Positions 54,608 through 64,000 of a stretch of 64,000 nt of DNA are shown piece by piece; positions within the stretch are counted from its first letter, which is position 1, and each line of letters opens with the position of its first letter. The position numbers and the translations under genes were made by a program. Under the pieces are notes generated by a model, which saw only the letters and a program-made list of their open reading frames with translations, had not been told where the DNA came from and did no database searches. The stretch lies in contig NZ_CP019419.1 in NCBI RefSeq assembly GCF_001975665.1, positions 372,001-436,000 on the forward strand. Reading direction: 5' to 3'. Source of the DNA: Polaribacter reichenbachii (lineage in GTDB: Bacteria; Bacteroidota; Bacteroidia; Flavobacteriales; Flavobacteriaceae).

Positions 54608-56029
54608 CTACATCGAATGCCCTCTATAATACTCCAATACTTTTACTCTTAAAAAATAATCGTATTTAGCAATAGACACATTAATTTTTGCATTTTCTAA
54701 ATTATTTTTACTAGTGATGTAAGCCAGGAAATTAGAAACTCCGTTATTAAATCTAGTTTCGTTAATTTCAAACGATTTTTGAAAAGCTGTTACTTGCTTT
54801 TTTAAACTTTGATATCTGGCAAAAGCAGCTTCCATATCAAAATGGACTTGTTGAATGGCATTTTTAATTTCGAATTGCGTTTGCTCTAATGCAATTAACG
54901 ACTCTTGTACATTCACTTTTTCTAAAGCGACATTATTTTTTGCTCTAAAACCGTTAAAAATTGGCACACTTACAGAAATACCAATTACAGAATTAAAATT
55001 ATTATCAAACTGATCTAAATAATTAATTTGCTGAGCATTGTAAAGTTTTTGATTAGTTAAGACTTGTATGTTTTGATTATTGATTGACACAAAATCTCCT
55101 GTTTCTGCAATAGTTGTTCCTATTTCTGTAAAGGTTTCTGCTGCACTAGAATAATTGGTATTTAACTGCCCAAACAACGAAATTTCTGGTATGTATTGTG
55201 CTTTAGCGACACTTACTCCTTTTTTGGCAGATGCCAACCTCAATTCATTGGCTTTAAAAGTTGCTAAGTTTAATAAGGCATCCTTATAAACTTTTTCTGA
55301 TGTAAATTGATATTTATCTAAACTGAACAAAAAATCATCAGCAGAAACATCAACATTTGAGTTTAAATTTAGGAGGTTTCTCAAATTCAATTTGGCATTA
55401 TTCAACGCAATTTCAGCTGATAAAATATTGGTTTCATCCGAAGATTTCTGGCCCAATAAGTCTGTATAATCAGCAGGATTCTCTCTACCTTCATCATACA
55501 AATCTTTTTGAATTTTTAGTTGTTTATCCGTAGTTATTAAACGCTGTTTATTTAACGCTAATAAATCTTTATTATTTAATACTTGCAAGTAGGCTAATGT
55601 TACTGAAAGAATTAAATTTTGCTTTTCTTGTTCTACTTCTAAAGATGCTGCTTTTGCATTTAGTTTTTGTTGTTTTAATGTATTTAACAACCGAAAACCA
55701 TTAAAAACAGTAGTATTTAAACTTAAATTTGCGTTAGAAAACGTTAACTGTTGATTGATAAAATCATTGGTAAACGGATCTATACTTCTACCATTATTTA
55801 TCCCTAAATTATAATTAGCATTTACATTTGGTAATAAATTTGCTTTAGATTGTTTGTGATTAATTTTAGCAGTTATAGCTGTATTTTTAGATGATTTTAA
55901 ACTTAAATTATTTTCTAAAGCGATTTGTAAACATTCTTCTAGCGTATATTTTTTTTCTTCCGGATTTTGGCAAAACATAGAAATACTAAAAGCAAATGCA
56001 ATTACATAAACGAAACTTCTTTTTATCAT
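54608..56029 (-). CDS. TolC-family outer-membrane efflux protein
   Basis: 473 residues, signal peptide FVYVIAFAFSISMFCQ, then EKKYTLEECLQIALENNLSLKSSKN, which is the classic TolC start. Two outer-membrane-efflux repeats are present with long coiled coils (for example LALNKQRLITTDKQLKIQKD and SAKKGVSVAKAQYIPEISLF). It forms the outer-membrane duct of the pump encoded by the adaptor, ATPase and permease genes upstream. It is the last intact gene of the operon. Confidence 0.9.
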   Translation of the reverse strand: MIKRSFVYVIAFAFSISMFCQNPEEKKYTLEECLQIALENNLSLKSSKNTAITAKINHKQSKANLLPNVNANYNLGINNGRSIDPFTNDFINQQLTFSNANLSLNTTVFNGFRLLNTLKQQKLNAKAASLEVEQEKQNLILSVTLAYLQVLNNKDLLALNKQRLITTDKQLKIQKDLYDEGRENPADYTDLLGQKSSDETNILSAEIALNNAKLNLRNLLNLNSNVDVSADDFLFSLDKYQFTSEKVYKDALLNLATFKANELRLASAKKGVSVAKAQYIPEISLFGQLNTNYSSAAETFTEIGTTIAETGDFVSINNQNIQVLTNQKLYNAQQINYLDQFDNNFNSVIGISVSVPIFNGFRAKNNVALEKVNVQESLIALEQTQFEIKNAIQQVHFDMEAAFARYQSLKKQVTAFQKSFEINETRFNNGVSNFLAYITSKNNLENAKINVSIAKYDYFLRVKVLEYYRGHSM

Positions 56030-56098
56030 TTTTAATACTTTTAAGCTGTTCTAATTTTCATCAGAACAAATTAATTTTTGATGAACATAAATTGTAAC

Positions 56099-58498
56099 TT
56101 ATTCTGTTTTTAAAGAATCTACAGGATTTGATGTTGCAGATTTTATTGCTTGATAACTCACTGTAATTAAAGTTATTATTAATGCACCTACACACGCAAT
56201 TGCAAAAACCGACCAAGAAATATTGGTTCTATAAGTAAATTTTTGTAGCCATTGATTCATCATTAAATATGCAATTGGAGAACCAATTAGTAAAGAAATT
56301 ACAACCAATTTTAAAAAATCTTTAGACAACAGAACCCATAATTGACTTACAGAAGCACCTAATGTTTTACGTATACCTATTTCTTTTGTACGTTGTTCTG
56401 CAACAAAAGAAGCCAAACCAAATAAACCTAAACAACTAATAAAAATTGCTAATAAAGTAAATACTTTAGAAAGGTTAGCGATTCTTTCTTCTGATCTAAA
56501 TTTTCGTCCATATTCTTCATCAACAAATTGATATTCAAAAGGCAAACTAGGAAAATTTGCTTTAAAAGTTTTTTTAATAATCGCTAAATTATCAGCAATA
56601 CTTTTGTTTGGGTTTAACCTTAAATTAAAATAAGCAGCTCCATCATTAATATCAAATGCATAAATAGATTGCTTTACTGGACTGTAAGGAGATTGCATTA
56701 TCATATCATCAATAACCCCAATAATTTTTAAAGGCGGGTTTGGTTCATCAGTATCTGGATCTCTTAAATATTTTCCTACTGGATCTTTAATTCCCATATA
56801 ATCTACAGCAGTTTTATTTAAAATTATAGCTGTAGAATCTGAAGCAAATTTTCTTGAAAAACCTCTTCCGTCAATAATTTTTAACCCCAATGCTTCTACA
56901 AATTCGTAAGAAACGTGTGTATAGGCAAAATTTTCTTGAAATCCTGGTGGTTTTCCTTCCCAAGTATAACCACCACTATTAGACCAAACACTAGTTGTTG
57001 GGCTAGATGTGGTTGCCATTTCTGTAACTGCACCAGAAGCAATAAATTGATTACGCATTACATCTGACTTGCCTAAAAACTCAGAACTCATTACTGGTAT
57101 TTGTACTAAACCTTCTTTATTGTAACCTGCTGGTCTATTTTTTGCAAAATCTATTTGATTCATTACAACCATAGTTCCAATAATTAAGGCAACAGAAACT
57201 GTAAATTGAGTAACTACTAATATTTTTCTTGGTAATGCTGCATATCTTCCTGTTTTAAAAGTTCCTTTTAAAACAGTTACAGGATTAAAAGATGATAAAT
57301 ACAATGCAGGGTAACTACCTGCTAAAAATGATATAATAATTATAAAGAGAAAAGAAACTCCCCAAAATTGAAAATCTGACCAAGGAAAAATTATTTCTTT
57401 ACTTGCCAAATTATTAAAACCATTTAAAAACAACAAAACCAACCCAATAGCCAAAATAAATGATAGTAAAACTATTAAAAATGATTCGCTTAAAAACTGA
57501 GCAATTAATTGACTTCTTTTAGATCCAATAGATTTTCTAATACCAACTTCAATCGCTCTTTTTTCTGATCTAGCAGTACTTAAATTTATAAAATTGATAC
57601 AAGCCAGCAACAAGACAAAAACTCCTATAATACCAAATAACCAAACATTTTCTATTCGCCCACCAACTTGTATACCATTTTCAAAATTTGAACGTAAGTA
57701 CCAATCTTTCATTGGAAATAAAAACATTTGAGGGTTAAACTCTACTTCATCTGGAGCCATTCTTTTTTTTACATCAATAATTTTTGCTGTAACTGCATCC
57801 ATTGTTGTGTTTTCATTTATTTGCACAAATAGTTGAAAAGAATTATTACCCCAAGATGTTTTGGCGTTCTGAATCCAAGGCCTTTCTGATACATAAAAAT
57901 CCCAAGAACCAATAAATTTAGTCTCATAAAAATCATTATTAATAGGAATGTCTTTATAAACGGCACTTACTAATAAATCTGCTGTATTATTTACTTTAAT
58001 AATTTTTCCAATAGGATTTTGGTCCTTAAATAAAGATTTTGCTATAGATTCAGAAATCATAATCGATTTTTGATCATCAATTCCGTTTTTAACACCAGAT
58101 ATAATTTCTAAACTCAACATTTCTGGTGCATCTTCTTGCATAAAATTCCCATTAATATTGATGTTAATATCTCCATATTTTAAATATCTACTTTGTGTCC
58201 AAGAAGACATTACTATATGTTTAAAATTGTCTGCATAATCTTTTCTAATTGCAAACTCTAATGGTCTAGGAATAGAGGGGCCAGTTTCTGTTTTTCCGTT
58301 GTTTGTTTGGTTTTGAAATATTTGAGCAATAGTTTCTTTATCTTCAAAAAAATCGTTGTAATTCAGTTCATCATTAATCCACAAACCAATCATAACAGTT
58401 GCTGTAATACCAATAGCTAAACCTAAAATATTAATTAACGAATACACCTTATTCTTTAAAAGATTTCTAAAGGCAATTTTTATATAATTTTTAAACAT
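56099..58498 (-). CDS. MacB-like ABC transporter permease (copy 2)
   Basis: 799 residues with the double MacB_PCD-FtsX layout. MFKNYIKIAFRNLLKNKVYSL gives helix 1, then a periplasmic core domain, three helices (VWLFGIIGVFVLLLACINF, LIVLLSFILAIGLVLLF), ERRAIEVGIRKSIGSKR-type coupling segment, a second periplasmic domain, and three more helices with KEIGIRKTLGASVSQLW. Paralogous to the gene just upstream. It should form the membrane part of the efflux pump, possibly as a heterodimer. Confidence 0.87.
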   Translation of the reverse strand: MFKNYIKIAFRNLLKNKVYSLINILGLAIGITATVMIGLWINDELNYNDFFEDKETIAQIFQNQTNNGKTETGPSIPRPLEFAIRKDYADNFKHIVMSSWTQSRYLKYGDINININGNFMQEDAPEMLSLEIISGVKNGIDDQKSIMISESIAKSLFKDQNPIGKIIKVNNTADLLVSAVYKDIPINNDFYETKFIGSWDFYVSERPWIQNAKTSWGNNSFQLFVQINENTTMDAVTAKIIDVKKRMAPDEVEFNPQMFLFPMKDWYLRSNFENGIQVGGRIENVWLFGIIGVFVLLLACINFINLSTARSEKRAIEVGIRKSIGSKRSQLIAQFLSESFLIVLLSFILAIGLVLLFLNGFNNLASKEIIFPWSDFQFWGVSFLFIIIISFLAGSYPALYLSSFNPVTVLKGTFKTGRYAALPRKILVVTQFTVSVALIIGTMVVMNQIDFAKNRPAGYNKEGLVQIPVMSSEFLGKSDVMRNQFIASGAVTEMATTSSPTTSVWSNSGGYTWEGKPPGFQENFAYTHVSYEFVEALGLKIIDGRGFSRKFASDSTAIILNKTAVDYMGIKDPVGKYLRDPDTDEPNPPLKIIGVIDDMIMQSPYSPVKQSIYAFDINDGAAYFNLRLNPNKSIADNLAIIKKTFKANFPSLPFEYQFVDEEYGRKFRSEERIANLSKVFTLLAIFISCLGLFGLASFVAEQRTKEIGIRKTLGASVSQLWVLLSKDFLKLVVISLLIGSPIAYLMMNQWLQKFTYRTNISWSVFAIACVGALIITLITVSYQAIKSATSNPVDSLKTE

Positions 58499-58529
58499 AA
58501 TTTTTACGTTTTATTTTTTCTGATTTTAG

Positions 58530-60974
58530 TTATTCTGATCGTAATGAATTAACAGGATTAGCATTTGCAGCTTGTAAGGTTTTTGCACTTATAATAATTA
58601 AGGCAAATACTATCATAGCAAAAGCACTAACAACAAATACCCAGAAGCTAATATTGGTTTTGTAAGCAAAATTTTGAAGCCAATTATATGTGCCATACCA
58701 AGCAATTGGTGCAGCTAGTGCAAAAGCAATTAATACCAAGCTTAAAAACTCTCTACATAATAATGCGTTAATTTGAAATAAAGATGCCCCCAGTACTTTA
58801 CGAACTCCAATTTCTTTAACTCTTCTGTTGGTGGTATAAATTACTAGCCCTAATAACCCCAAACAACTTATTAATATTGATAACCCTGTTGCCCAGTTTA
58901 ATAGTTTTGATACTTTTTGTTCTCTTTTGTAAAATTTAGCAATGGTTTCATCTAAAAACTCTAGTCGCATATTTGTATTAGGATATACTTCTTTATAAAC
59001 ATTTTCAATTTTTGAAAGACTATTTTTTAAATTTTCTGTAGAATTGCTTTGCAATGAGATGTGCACAGCCTGAAAATAAGACCATTGACCTCTATACCAA
59101 TCTCCATGTAAAGTGAGCGGTTTAATATCAGACTTTAAAGAACGTTGATGAAAATCTCCAATAACACCAACAATTTGCAAGTTTTCTTTATCATAAAGTA
59201 AAGACTTACCAATAGCATCTTCTGCAGACTTAAATCTAAAAAATTTTCTTGCAGCTTCGTTTATTACCAATTCTTTTATAGTATCATTTCTTTGTACACG
59301 ACCAGCAAGTAAATCAATTTCAAAAAGATTTAAATAGTTGGTATCACCAGCTAGTAATTGTATTTCTCCATACACTTCTTGATTGTCAATCATTCTTCTC
59401 ATATCAGTTCTATTACTACTTTGAGATGCAGGTGGATGACCTCCAAGACTAATTTCTTTTATATTTGGAATTGAAGCTAATTTTTCTGAATACAGTTTAA
59501 TTTTCTCAAAACTTTGTTCTTCTAAAGGTTTGTAAACAGATACAATAGCATCTTTTTTGAAACCCATATCTTTATTTAGTAAAAAATTAATCTGTTTGCC
59601 TACTAAAAGAGTAGCTATAATAAAAACTTGGGCAATTGTAAACTGAAATACAGTTAAAAACTTTCTTAAACGCACCTTTTTATCTCCTACTCCTAAATGA
59701 TTTTTTAAAACTGAAATTGTATTAATTTTTGATAAAACCATAGCTGGATAAAAGCCAGATAAAAAAGTTACTAAAACTAATAACACAATTATACTTATAG
59801 CAACAATTGGTACTGTAAACAATTCGAAACTTAAACCTACAGGTACAAAATCTGAAAATACAATTATTAACCATTTAGAAAGTATTAAAGACAAAAGTGC
59901 AGCAACCAAAACCAACAAAAATGTTTCTCCCATAAACTGACTTATTAACTGGTTTCTAGAGCTCCCTAAGGTTTTTCGAATACCAATTTCTTTGGCACGT
60001 TGTGCAGCTTGAGCTGTATTTAAATTGATAAAATTAATACAACCTAATAGCAATAAAAAAACAGCTACAAATACCAAGTTTTTTAATAATGCTTTACTTG
60101 CTCTACCTGCAGACCAATTATAAATTCCATAGTTATCATTAAAATGAATATCATTTAAAGGTTGAAGATTAAATATTCTTTCTTCTCCATACTTTATATC
60201 ATCTTCATCTCTATGTTCTATAGCAATTTCTTTAAGATCATTTTTTACTGATGCTTTGTTTGCATTAGCACTCAACTTTACATACAATTGAGAGTTAGAA
60301 TTGGTGTTATTCCATCTTTTACCAATTATATTTCCACGTAATCGTGTTTGCAACAAAGTTGGATGAGAAATAAATTCTTGGAAAATAATATCTGTTCTGT
60401 TTTTAAAACTCTCAACAATTCCAGTAACTTTTGCGTTAATAGAATCATTATACACCAAGGTTTTACCTATAATTTCAGAAACTGCTGTATTTGGGAAATA
60501 TTTTGATGCGCGTTCTTCTGTTAATATTACTTCATTAGGGTTTTGTAGTGTTTTAATATTATTACCTACAATAAATTTATAATCAAAAATTTTAAAATAA
60601 TTTTCATCTGCATAGATTACATCTTTGGGTAATTTAAATTCTAAATCTTCTGTTCTATTATTAACCTTCATTGGTCTTTCTAAATAAAACTCACTAACTA
60701 CATCAAAATTAGAATTATCTTGTATAGCACCTTTTAATGCTAAGGTTACTCCTGAATTAAAAAACTCACCTTCTGGCGATTTAAAATCGGTAACTACTCT
60801 ATAAATTCGGTCTCCATCTTTATGAAAATCATCAAAAGTATAATCGTAATACACCATTAAACCTATTATAAAAGAAGCACTAAAACCAATTGTTAAACCA
60901 ATAACATTTATAAATGAAAACACCTTGTGATTCATTATATTTCTAAATGCTATTTTTATATAATTTTTAAACAT
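58530..60974 (-). CDS. MacB-like ABC transporter permease (copy 1)
   Basis: 814 residues with the same double layout: MFKNYIKIAFRNIMNHKVFSF, first periplasmic domain, helices from LLKNLVFVAVFLLLLGCINF, KEIGIRKTLGSSRNQLI, second periplasmic domain and KEIGVRKVLGASLFQIN near the C-terminus. It is separated from the ATPase gene by 62 nt and from copy 2 by 31 nt. Confidence 0.87.
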   Translation of the reverse strand: MFKNYIKIAFRNIMNHKVFSFINVIGLTIGFSASFIIGLMVYYDYTFDDFHKDGDRIYRVVTDFKSPEGEFFNSGVTLALKGAIQDNSNFDVVSEFYLERPMKVNNRTEDLEFKLPKDVIYADENYFKIFDYKFIVGNNIKTLQNPNEVILTEERASKYFPNTAVSEIIGKTLVYNDSINAKVTGIVESFKNRTDIIFQEFISHPTLLQTRLRGNIIGKRWNNTNSNSQLYVKLSANANKASVKNDLKEIAIEHRDEDDIKYGEERIFNLQPLNDIHFNDNYGIYNWSAGRASKALLKNLVFVAVFLLLLGCINFINLNTAQAAQRAKEIGIRKTLGSSRNQLISQFMGETFLLVLVAALLSLILSKWLIIVFSDFVPVGLSFELFTVPIVAISIIVLLVLVTFLSGFYPAMVLSKINTISVLKNHLGVGDKKVRLRKFLTVFQFTIAQVFIIATLLVGKQINFLLNKDMGFKKDAIVSVYKPLEEQSFEKIKLYSEKLASIPNIKEISLGGHPPASQSSNRTDMRRMIDNQEVYGEIQLLAGDTNYLNLFEIDLLAGRVQRNDTIKELVINEAARKFFRFKSAEDAIGKSLLYDKENLQIVGVIGDFHQRSLKSDIKPLTLHGDWYRGQWSYFQAVHISLQSNSTENLKNSLSKIENVYKEVYPNTNMRLEFLDETIAKFYKREQKVSKLLNWATGLSILISCLGLLGLVIYTTNRRVKEIGVRKVLGASLFQINALLCREFLSLVLIAFALAAPIAWYGTYNWLQNFAYKTNISFWVFVVSAFAMIVFALIIISAKTLQAANANPVNSLRSE

Positions 60975-61036
60975 TTACTCAGTTTTTATTGGTTTGTTTT
61001 TTAAGAATAATTGAATTTAATTTTAGGCAATAACAC

Positions 61037-61714
61037 TTACACTAAAATATTCTCTGTTACTTTTTGGCCATCTAACATTCTAATAATTCTATGGCTATAT
61101 TTTGCATCGTGTTCACTGTGAGTTACCATAATAATTGTAGTGCCAGCCTCATTTAAATCGATTAACAAATCCATAACTTCGTTACCATTTGTACTATCTA
61201 AATTACCTGTTGGCTCATCTGCTAAAATTAATTTAGGATTATTTACAACTGCTCTTGCAACTGCAACTCTTTGTTGCTGACCACCAGATAATTGTTGCGG
61301 AAAATGATTACGTCTATGCATAATCTGCATTTTTTCTAAAACCTCTTCCACTCGTTTTTTTCTTTCTGATGTTTTAACACCTGTATAAATTAAAGGCAGT
61401 TCTACATTTTCGAAAACGGTTAATTCATCTATCAAATTAAAGCTCTGAAAAACAAAACCAACATTGTGTTTTCTTAACTGTGCTCGTTTTCTTTCATTAT
61501 AACCAGCAACCTCTTCTCCATTAAATTTAAAACTACCTGCATCAGGATCATCTAACAAACCTAAAATGTTTAATAAAGTTGATTTCCCACAACCTGAAGG
61601 CCCCATAATTGCAACAAACTCTCCTTTTTTTACTTCAAAAGACAACTTATTTAACGCAATAGTTTGTACTTCATCTGTTCTATAAAATTTCTCTAAATTG
61701 TTAATTTCTATCAT
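61037..61714 (-). CDS. ABC transporter ATPase (LolD/MacB type)
   Basis: 225 residues. Walker A GPSGCGKST, Q-loop FQSFNLIDELTVFENV, signature QLSGGQQQRVAVARA, Walker B LILADEPTGNLDS and the switch His in MVTHSEHDA are all intact. The FAIMGPSG-type sequence and the NLDSTNGNEVM segment are those of the LolD/MacB family. It powers the two permeases encoded next. Confidence 0.93.
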   Translation of the reverse strand: MIEINNLEKFYRTDEVQTIALNKLSFEVKKGEFVAIMGPSGCGKSTLLNILGLLDDPDAGSFKFNGEEVAGYNERKRAQLRKHNVGFVFQSFNLIDELTVFENVELPLIYTGVKTSERKKRVEEVLEKMQIMHRRNHFPQQLSGGQQQRVAVARAVVNNPKLILADEPTGNLDSTNGNEVMDLLIDLNEAGTTIIMVTHSEHDAKYSHRIIRMLDGQKVTENILV

Positions 61715-61837
61715 TATTTTTGGCTTTATGCTATTCGCTTTTCGCTATTAGCTTTGGTTTTTTAATTGTAATTTATTTTTACGTCTTTTATGTTATTTCT
61801 TTATTCTATTTCCTCTCATCTAAAGTCTACAGTCTAA
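61715..61837. repeat. Intergenic DNA with short repeat words
   Basis: On the minus strand it reads TTAGACTGTAGACTTTAGATG just after the adaptor stop, and AGCTAATAGCGAAAAGCGAA just before the ATPase start. Words of these types recur in flavobacterial intergenic DNA (general knowledge). No gene. Confidence 0.3.
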
Positions 61838-63088
61838 CTACTTCAAAATAATTTGTTCTATTTCGTTGTAAGAATCGTAGCTAGATGTTATTACTTTATC
61901 GCCTATATTTAATCCGCTAATAACTTCGTAATATTTTGTGTTTTGACTTCCTAATTGAATATCAACTTTGTAAGCAGAAGCACCATCATCAGATAATTTA
62001 AAGATCCAATTACCACCTGTTTTTTGAAAAAACCCTCCAACAGGAATTAACATTGCCTCTTTTTCTGCACTTAAAGCCACTCTAATTTGTAAATTCTGAC
62101 CTCTTCTAATTCCTTTTGGCACTTCGTTTTCAAAAACCATATCTACTTGAAAACGACCATTTGTAACTTGTGTAAATATCTTTTTTATGACCAAAGTATA
62201 TTGTTTGTTATTTAGATTAAAAGCTCCTGTTTGTCCTGTATAAATTCTAGAAATATAATGTTCATCAATATCTACCCTTACTTTATAGCCTGTTACCACA
62301 TCAATTTGCCCTAAACGTTCTCCTTTATTTTTAGATTGACCAATTTCTGCATCTAAAGAAGTTAATTGTCCGTCAATTGGGGCTCTAACAACTAAATCTT
62401 CTACTTTTTTTCGCATTAATTTTAAAGCGTTTTGCGTTCTTTGATACGAGTTTTTTGCTTGCTGAATTTCTTGCTTTGTAGCAATAGAATCTTCTTGTAA
62501 AATCTCATTTGTCAATTTCATTCTTTGCTTTTGGTAGTTGTAATTGTTTACTGAAGATTCATAATCTTGACGTCCAATTGCACCTTTTTCATATAATTTA
62601 GAATTCAAATCGTACAAACGTTTGGCTTCAATTAAATTATTTTCTACATCTGTAAATTGATTTAATCTATTAATTGTATTCTGTCTTGCAGCATTCTGTG
62701 AAATTTGCATTTGCGTTAATAAATTATAAACAGATGTTTCTTGGTTTATTAAACTCAATTCTAAATCTGTATTTGCAAGTTTTAAAATAGGCTGTCCTTT
62801 TTTCATAATTGCGCCATCTTCTACAAACTTCTCTTCTACTCTACCACCTTCTACAGCATCTAAATAAATAGTTGTTATGGGCAATACAATTCCGCTTACA
62901 GGTATATTTTCTTGAAAAACTCCATTTTTTACGGTATTAATTGCAATTCGTTCTTTATTTACAGAAAGTTTTGCGCCACCAGAAGTTGCGTAAATCACAT
63001 AAATTATCAGCAATAATAGAAGTGTAACACCACCAATCATTAGCAGTTTTGAAGTTGAAAGTTTCTTTTTTTCTATTTTGATGTCCAT
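61838..63088 (-). CDS. HlyD/RND-type periplasmic adaptor (membrane fusion protein)
   Basis: 416 residues: an N-terminal membrane anchor (LLMIGGVTLLLLLIIYVIYAT), a biotinyl-lipoyl hairpin split by a coiled coil of about 100 residues (LINQETSVYNLLTQMQISQN, IATKQEIQQAKNSYQRTQNA), lipoyl half VRAPIDGQLTSLDAEIGQ, then beta-barrel and membrane-proximal domains. It bridges the ABC permeases to TolC. First gene of the efflux operon. Confidence 0.9.
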   Translation of the reverse strand: MDIKIEKKKLSTSKLLMIGGVTLLLLLIIYVIYATSGGAKLSVNKERIAINTVKNGVFQENIPVSGIVLPITTIYLDAVEGGRVEEKFVEDGAIMKKGQPILKLANTDLELSLINQETSVYNLLTQMQISQNAARQNTINRLNQFTDVENNLIEAKRLYDLNSKLYEKGAIGRQDYESSVNNYNYQKQRMKLTNEILQEDSIATKQEIQQAKNSYQRTQNALKLMRKKVEDLVVRAPIDGQLTSLDAEIGQSKNKGERLGQIDVVTGYKVRVDIDEHYISRIYTGQTGAFNLNNKQYTLVIKKIFTQVTNGRFQVDMVFENEVPKGIRRGQNLQIRVALSAEKEAMLIPVGGFFQKTGGNWIFKLSDDGASAYKVDIQLGSQNTKYYEVISGLNIGDKVITSSYDSYNEIEQIILK

Positions 63089-63117
63089 TTTTACTTATTT
63101 ATTTCTCTTTCTACATA

Positions 63118-63133
63118 GACAAGATGATGCCAA
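63118..63133 (-). promoter_or_regulatory. Weak sigma-54-like -24/-12 element before the efflux operon
   Basis: The minus strand reads TTGGCATCATCTTGTC. TTGGCA resembles the -24 block and TTGT the -12 block, but the spacing is one base short of the sigma-54 consensus. It sits 30-45 nt before the adaptor ATG, at a suitable distance, and next to a sigma-54-type regulator. Tentative. Confidence 0.25.
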
Positions 63134-63185
63134 AAATAAAAACTACTGATTATCAGTATTTTAATATTTACATCAAAAATAAAAG

Positions 63186-63224
63186 TGTTCGGTTTTGATA
63201 CACTTTCTGTTCGGTTTTGATACA
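63186..63224. promoter_or_regulatory. Two 17-bp direct repeats, probable activator sites
   Basis: TGTTCGGTTTTGATACA occurs at 63186-63202 and again, identically, at 63208-63224, a 22-nt period (about two helical turns). Each copy is an imperfect dyad (TGT-N11-ACA). They lie in the divergent region between the efflux operon and the NtrC-type regulator, so that regulator is the likely binder (inference). Confidence 0.6.
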
Positions 63225-63293
63225 AAAAAATCATCTTAATAATTTTCTTTCATCAATTTAAAATCTTGAGTATAAAATTGTAATATTGTAAAT

Positions 63294-64000
63294 ATGGTTT
63301 TAAAGAGAGCAAAAATATTGGTAATTGATGACGATTTTGATGTGTTAACAGCAATCAGACTTTTGCTAAAACCATTAGTTGCAGAAATTGTAGTTGAGAA
63401 AAATCCGAATAATATCAATTTTCAAATTGAAAGTAAAAAGTTCGATTTGATAATTTTAGATATGAATTTTAACGGATTAGTAAATACGGGTAATGAAGGT
63501 ATTTATTGGTTAAATAAAATAAAACAATTTAACCCAAATATTGCTGTAGTTTTAATGACTGCTTATGCTGATATTGACTTAGCTGTTAAAGGTTTAAAAG
63601 AAGGTGCATCTGACTTTTTAATAAAACCTTGGAAGAATGAGAAAATTATTCATACAATAAAATCCATTTTAAAATCAGAAAAAAAACCGAAAGATAATTT
63701 TTCTTCAAACAGCATTCCTATAATTGGCGAAAGCGCTGTAATGAAAGATGTTTTTATCAAACTAAAAAAAGTTGGCCCAACAGATGCAAACGTTTTAATT
63801 TTAGGTGAAAACGGAACAGGAAAAGATTTAATTGCAAGAGCTTTACACGAAAACTCTAATAGAAAAAACCAACCTTTTATTAAAGTAGATGTTGGTGCAT
63901 TAACATCAACCTTGTTCGAAAGCGAATTATTTGGTTACAAAAAAGGAGCATTTACAGGAGCAAATGAAGATAGAAAAGGACGTTTTGAAGCTGCAAATGG
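63294..64000 (+). CDS. Sigma-54-dependent response regulator (NtrC family), cut by window end
   Basis: ATG 63294, MVLKRAKILVIDDDFDVLTA, opens a receiver domain with phospho-acceptor Asp in LIILDMNFNG and Lys in LIKPWKNE. From about residue 140 comes the AAA+ domain, with IIGESAVMKDVF, Walker A GENGTGKD and the sigma-54-contacting GAFTGA in ELFGYKKGAFTGANED. The C-terminal DNA-binding part lies beyond base 64000. It probably activates the divergent efflux operon. Confidence 0.92.
   Translation, partial: MVLKRAKILVIDDDFDVLTAIRLLLKPLVAEIVVEKNPNNINFQIESKKFDLIILDMNFNGLVNTGNEGIYWLNKIKQFNPNIAVVLMTAYADIDLAVKGLKEGASDFLIKPWKNEKIIHTIKSILKSEKKPKDNFSSNSIPIIGESAVMKDVFIKLKKVGPTDANVLILGENGTGKDLIARALHENSNRKNQPFIKVDVGALTSTLFESELFGYKKGAFTGANEDRKGRFEAAN

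Noticed and set aside
63118..63133. A confident sigma-54 promoter for the efflux operon
   Set aside because: The TTGGCA and TTGT blocks are one base too close for the consensus; kept only as a weak feature.
1..64000. CRISPR arrays, tRNA or rRNA genes, prophage or integrase genes
   Set aside because: None was recognised on either strand; the tmRNA is the only RNA gene I can support.

Overview
The window is AT-rich DNA from a member of the Bacteroidota, most likely a marine Flavobacteriaceae (Polaribacter- or Tenacibaculum-like; the genus is an inference). The evidence is Bacteroidota-type -7 boxes (TAnnTTTG) before several genes, DUF4842/LruC lipoproteins, a TonB-plug insertion in an alpha-2-macroglobulin, and a tmRNA whose tag reads GEDNYALAA. 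No phage, plasmid, IS or CRISPR was found. The gene at each edge is cut by the window.

Layout. 1-1.77 kb: 3' part of an octaheme cytochrome lipoprotein (minus). 1.9-4.8 kb: trkA-trkH potassium uptake. 4.8-6.7 kb: a small, apparently decaying peptide-modification-like locus with a candidate 19-residue peptide, a PqqD-HprK-like fusion and a broken nucleotidyltransferase. 6.7-8.0 kb: mpl (murein recycling). 8.2-14.8 kb: a giant alpha-2-macroglobulin with a carboxypeptidase-regulatory/TonB-plug insert. 15-19.6 kb: small envelope proteins, an M28 peptidase, kdsA, a transglutaminase-like protein and a DUF1801 protein, with REP-like intergenic repeats. 19.6-24 kb: membrane-protein genes around a winged-helix regulator, two of them preceded by the same inverted-repeat motif. 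24-26.8 kb: MscS channel, DUF3820 protein and a saccharopine/alanine-dehydrogenase-like enzyme. 27.0-27.4 kb: ssrA (tmRNA).

27.5-47.4 kb is one long minus-strand exopolysaccharide locus. In transcription order it has an Hpt protein, a response regulator, a receiver-like/priming sugar transferase fusion, a short TolC-like protein, a Wzz/Wzc-like protein with degraded kinase motifs, a flippase, a Wzy-like polymerase, a phosphoribosyltransferase-HAD fusion, four glycosyltransferases and two acyltransferases. It ends with a gluconate-dehydrogenase-3-like subunit, a GMC oxidoreductase and two paralogous beta-propellers. No Wza-type export protein is seen. A divergent response regulator at 48 kb probably belongs to the same control circuit, but no histidine kinase is present.

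48.6-54.1 kb: two convergent LruC/DUF4842 lipoproteins flank 1.4 kb without recognisable genes. That stretch contains a perfect 21-bp inverted repeat. 54.4-63.1 kb: a minus-strand efflux operon (HlyD-type adaptor, ABC ATPase, two MacB-like permeases, TolC). It is divergent from a sigma-54-type response regulator cut by the right edge, and two identical 17-bp direct repeats in the shared intergenic region are likely binding sites for that regulator.
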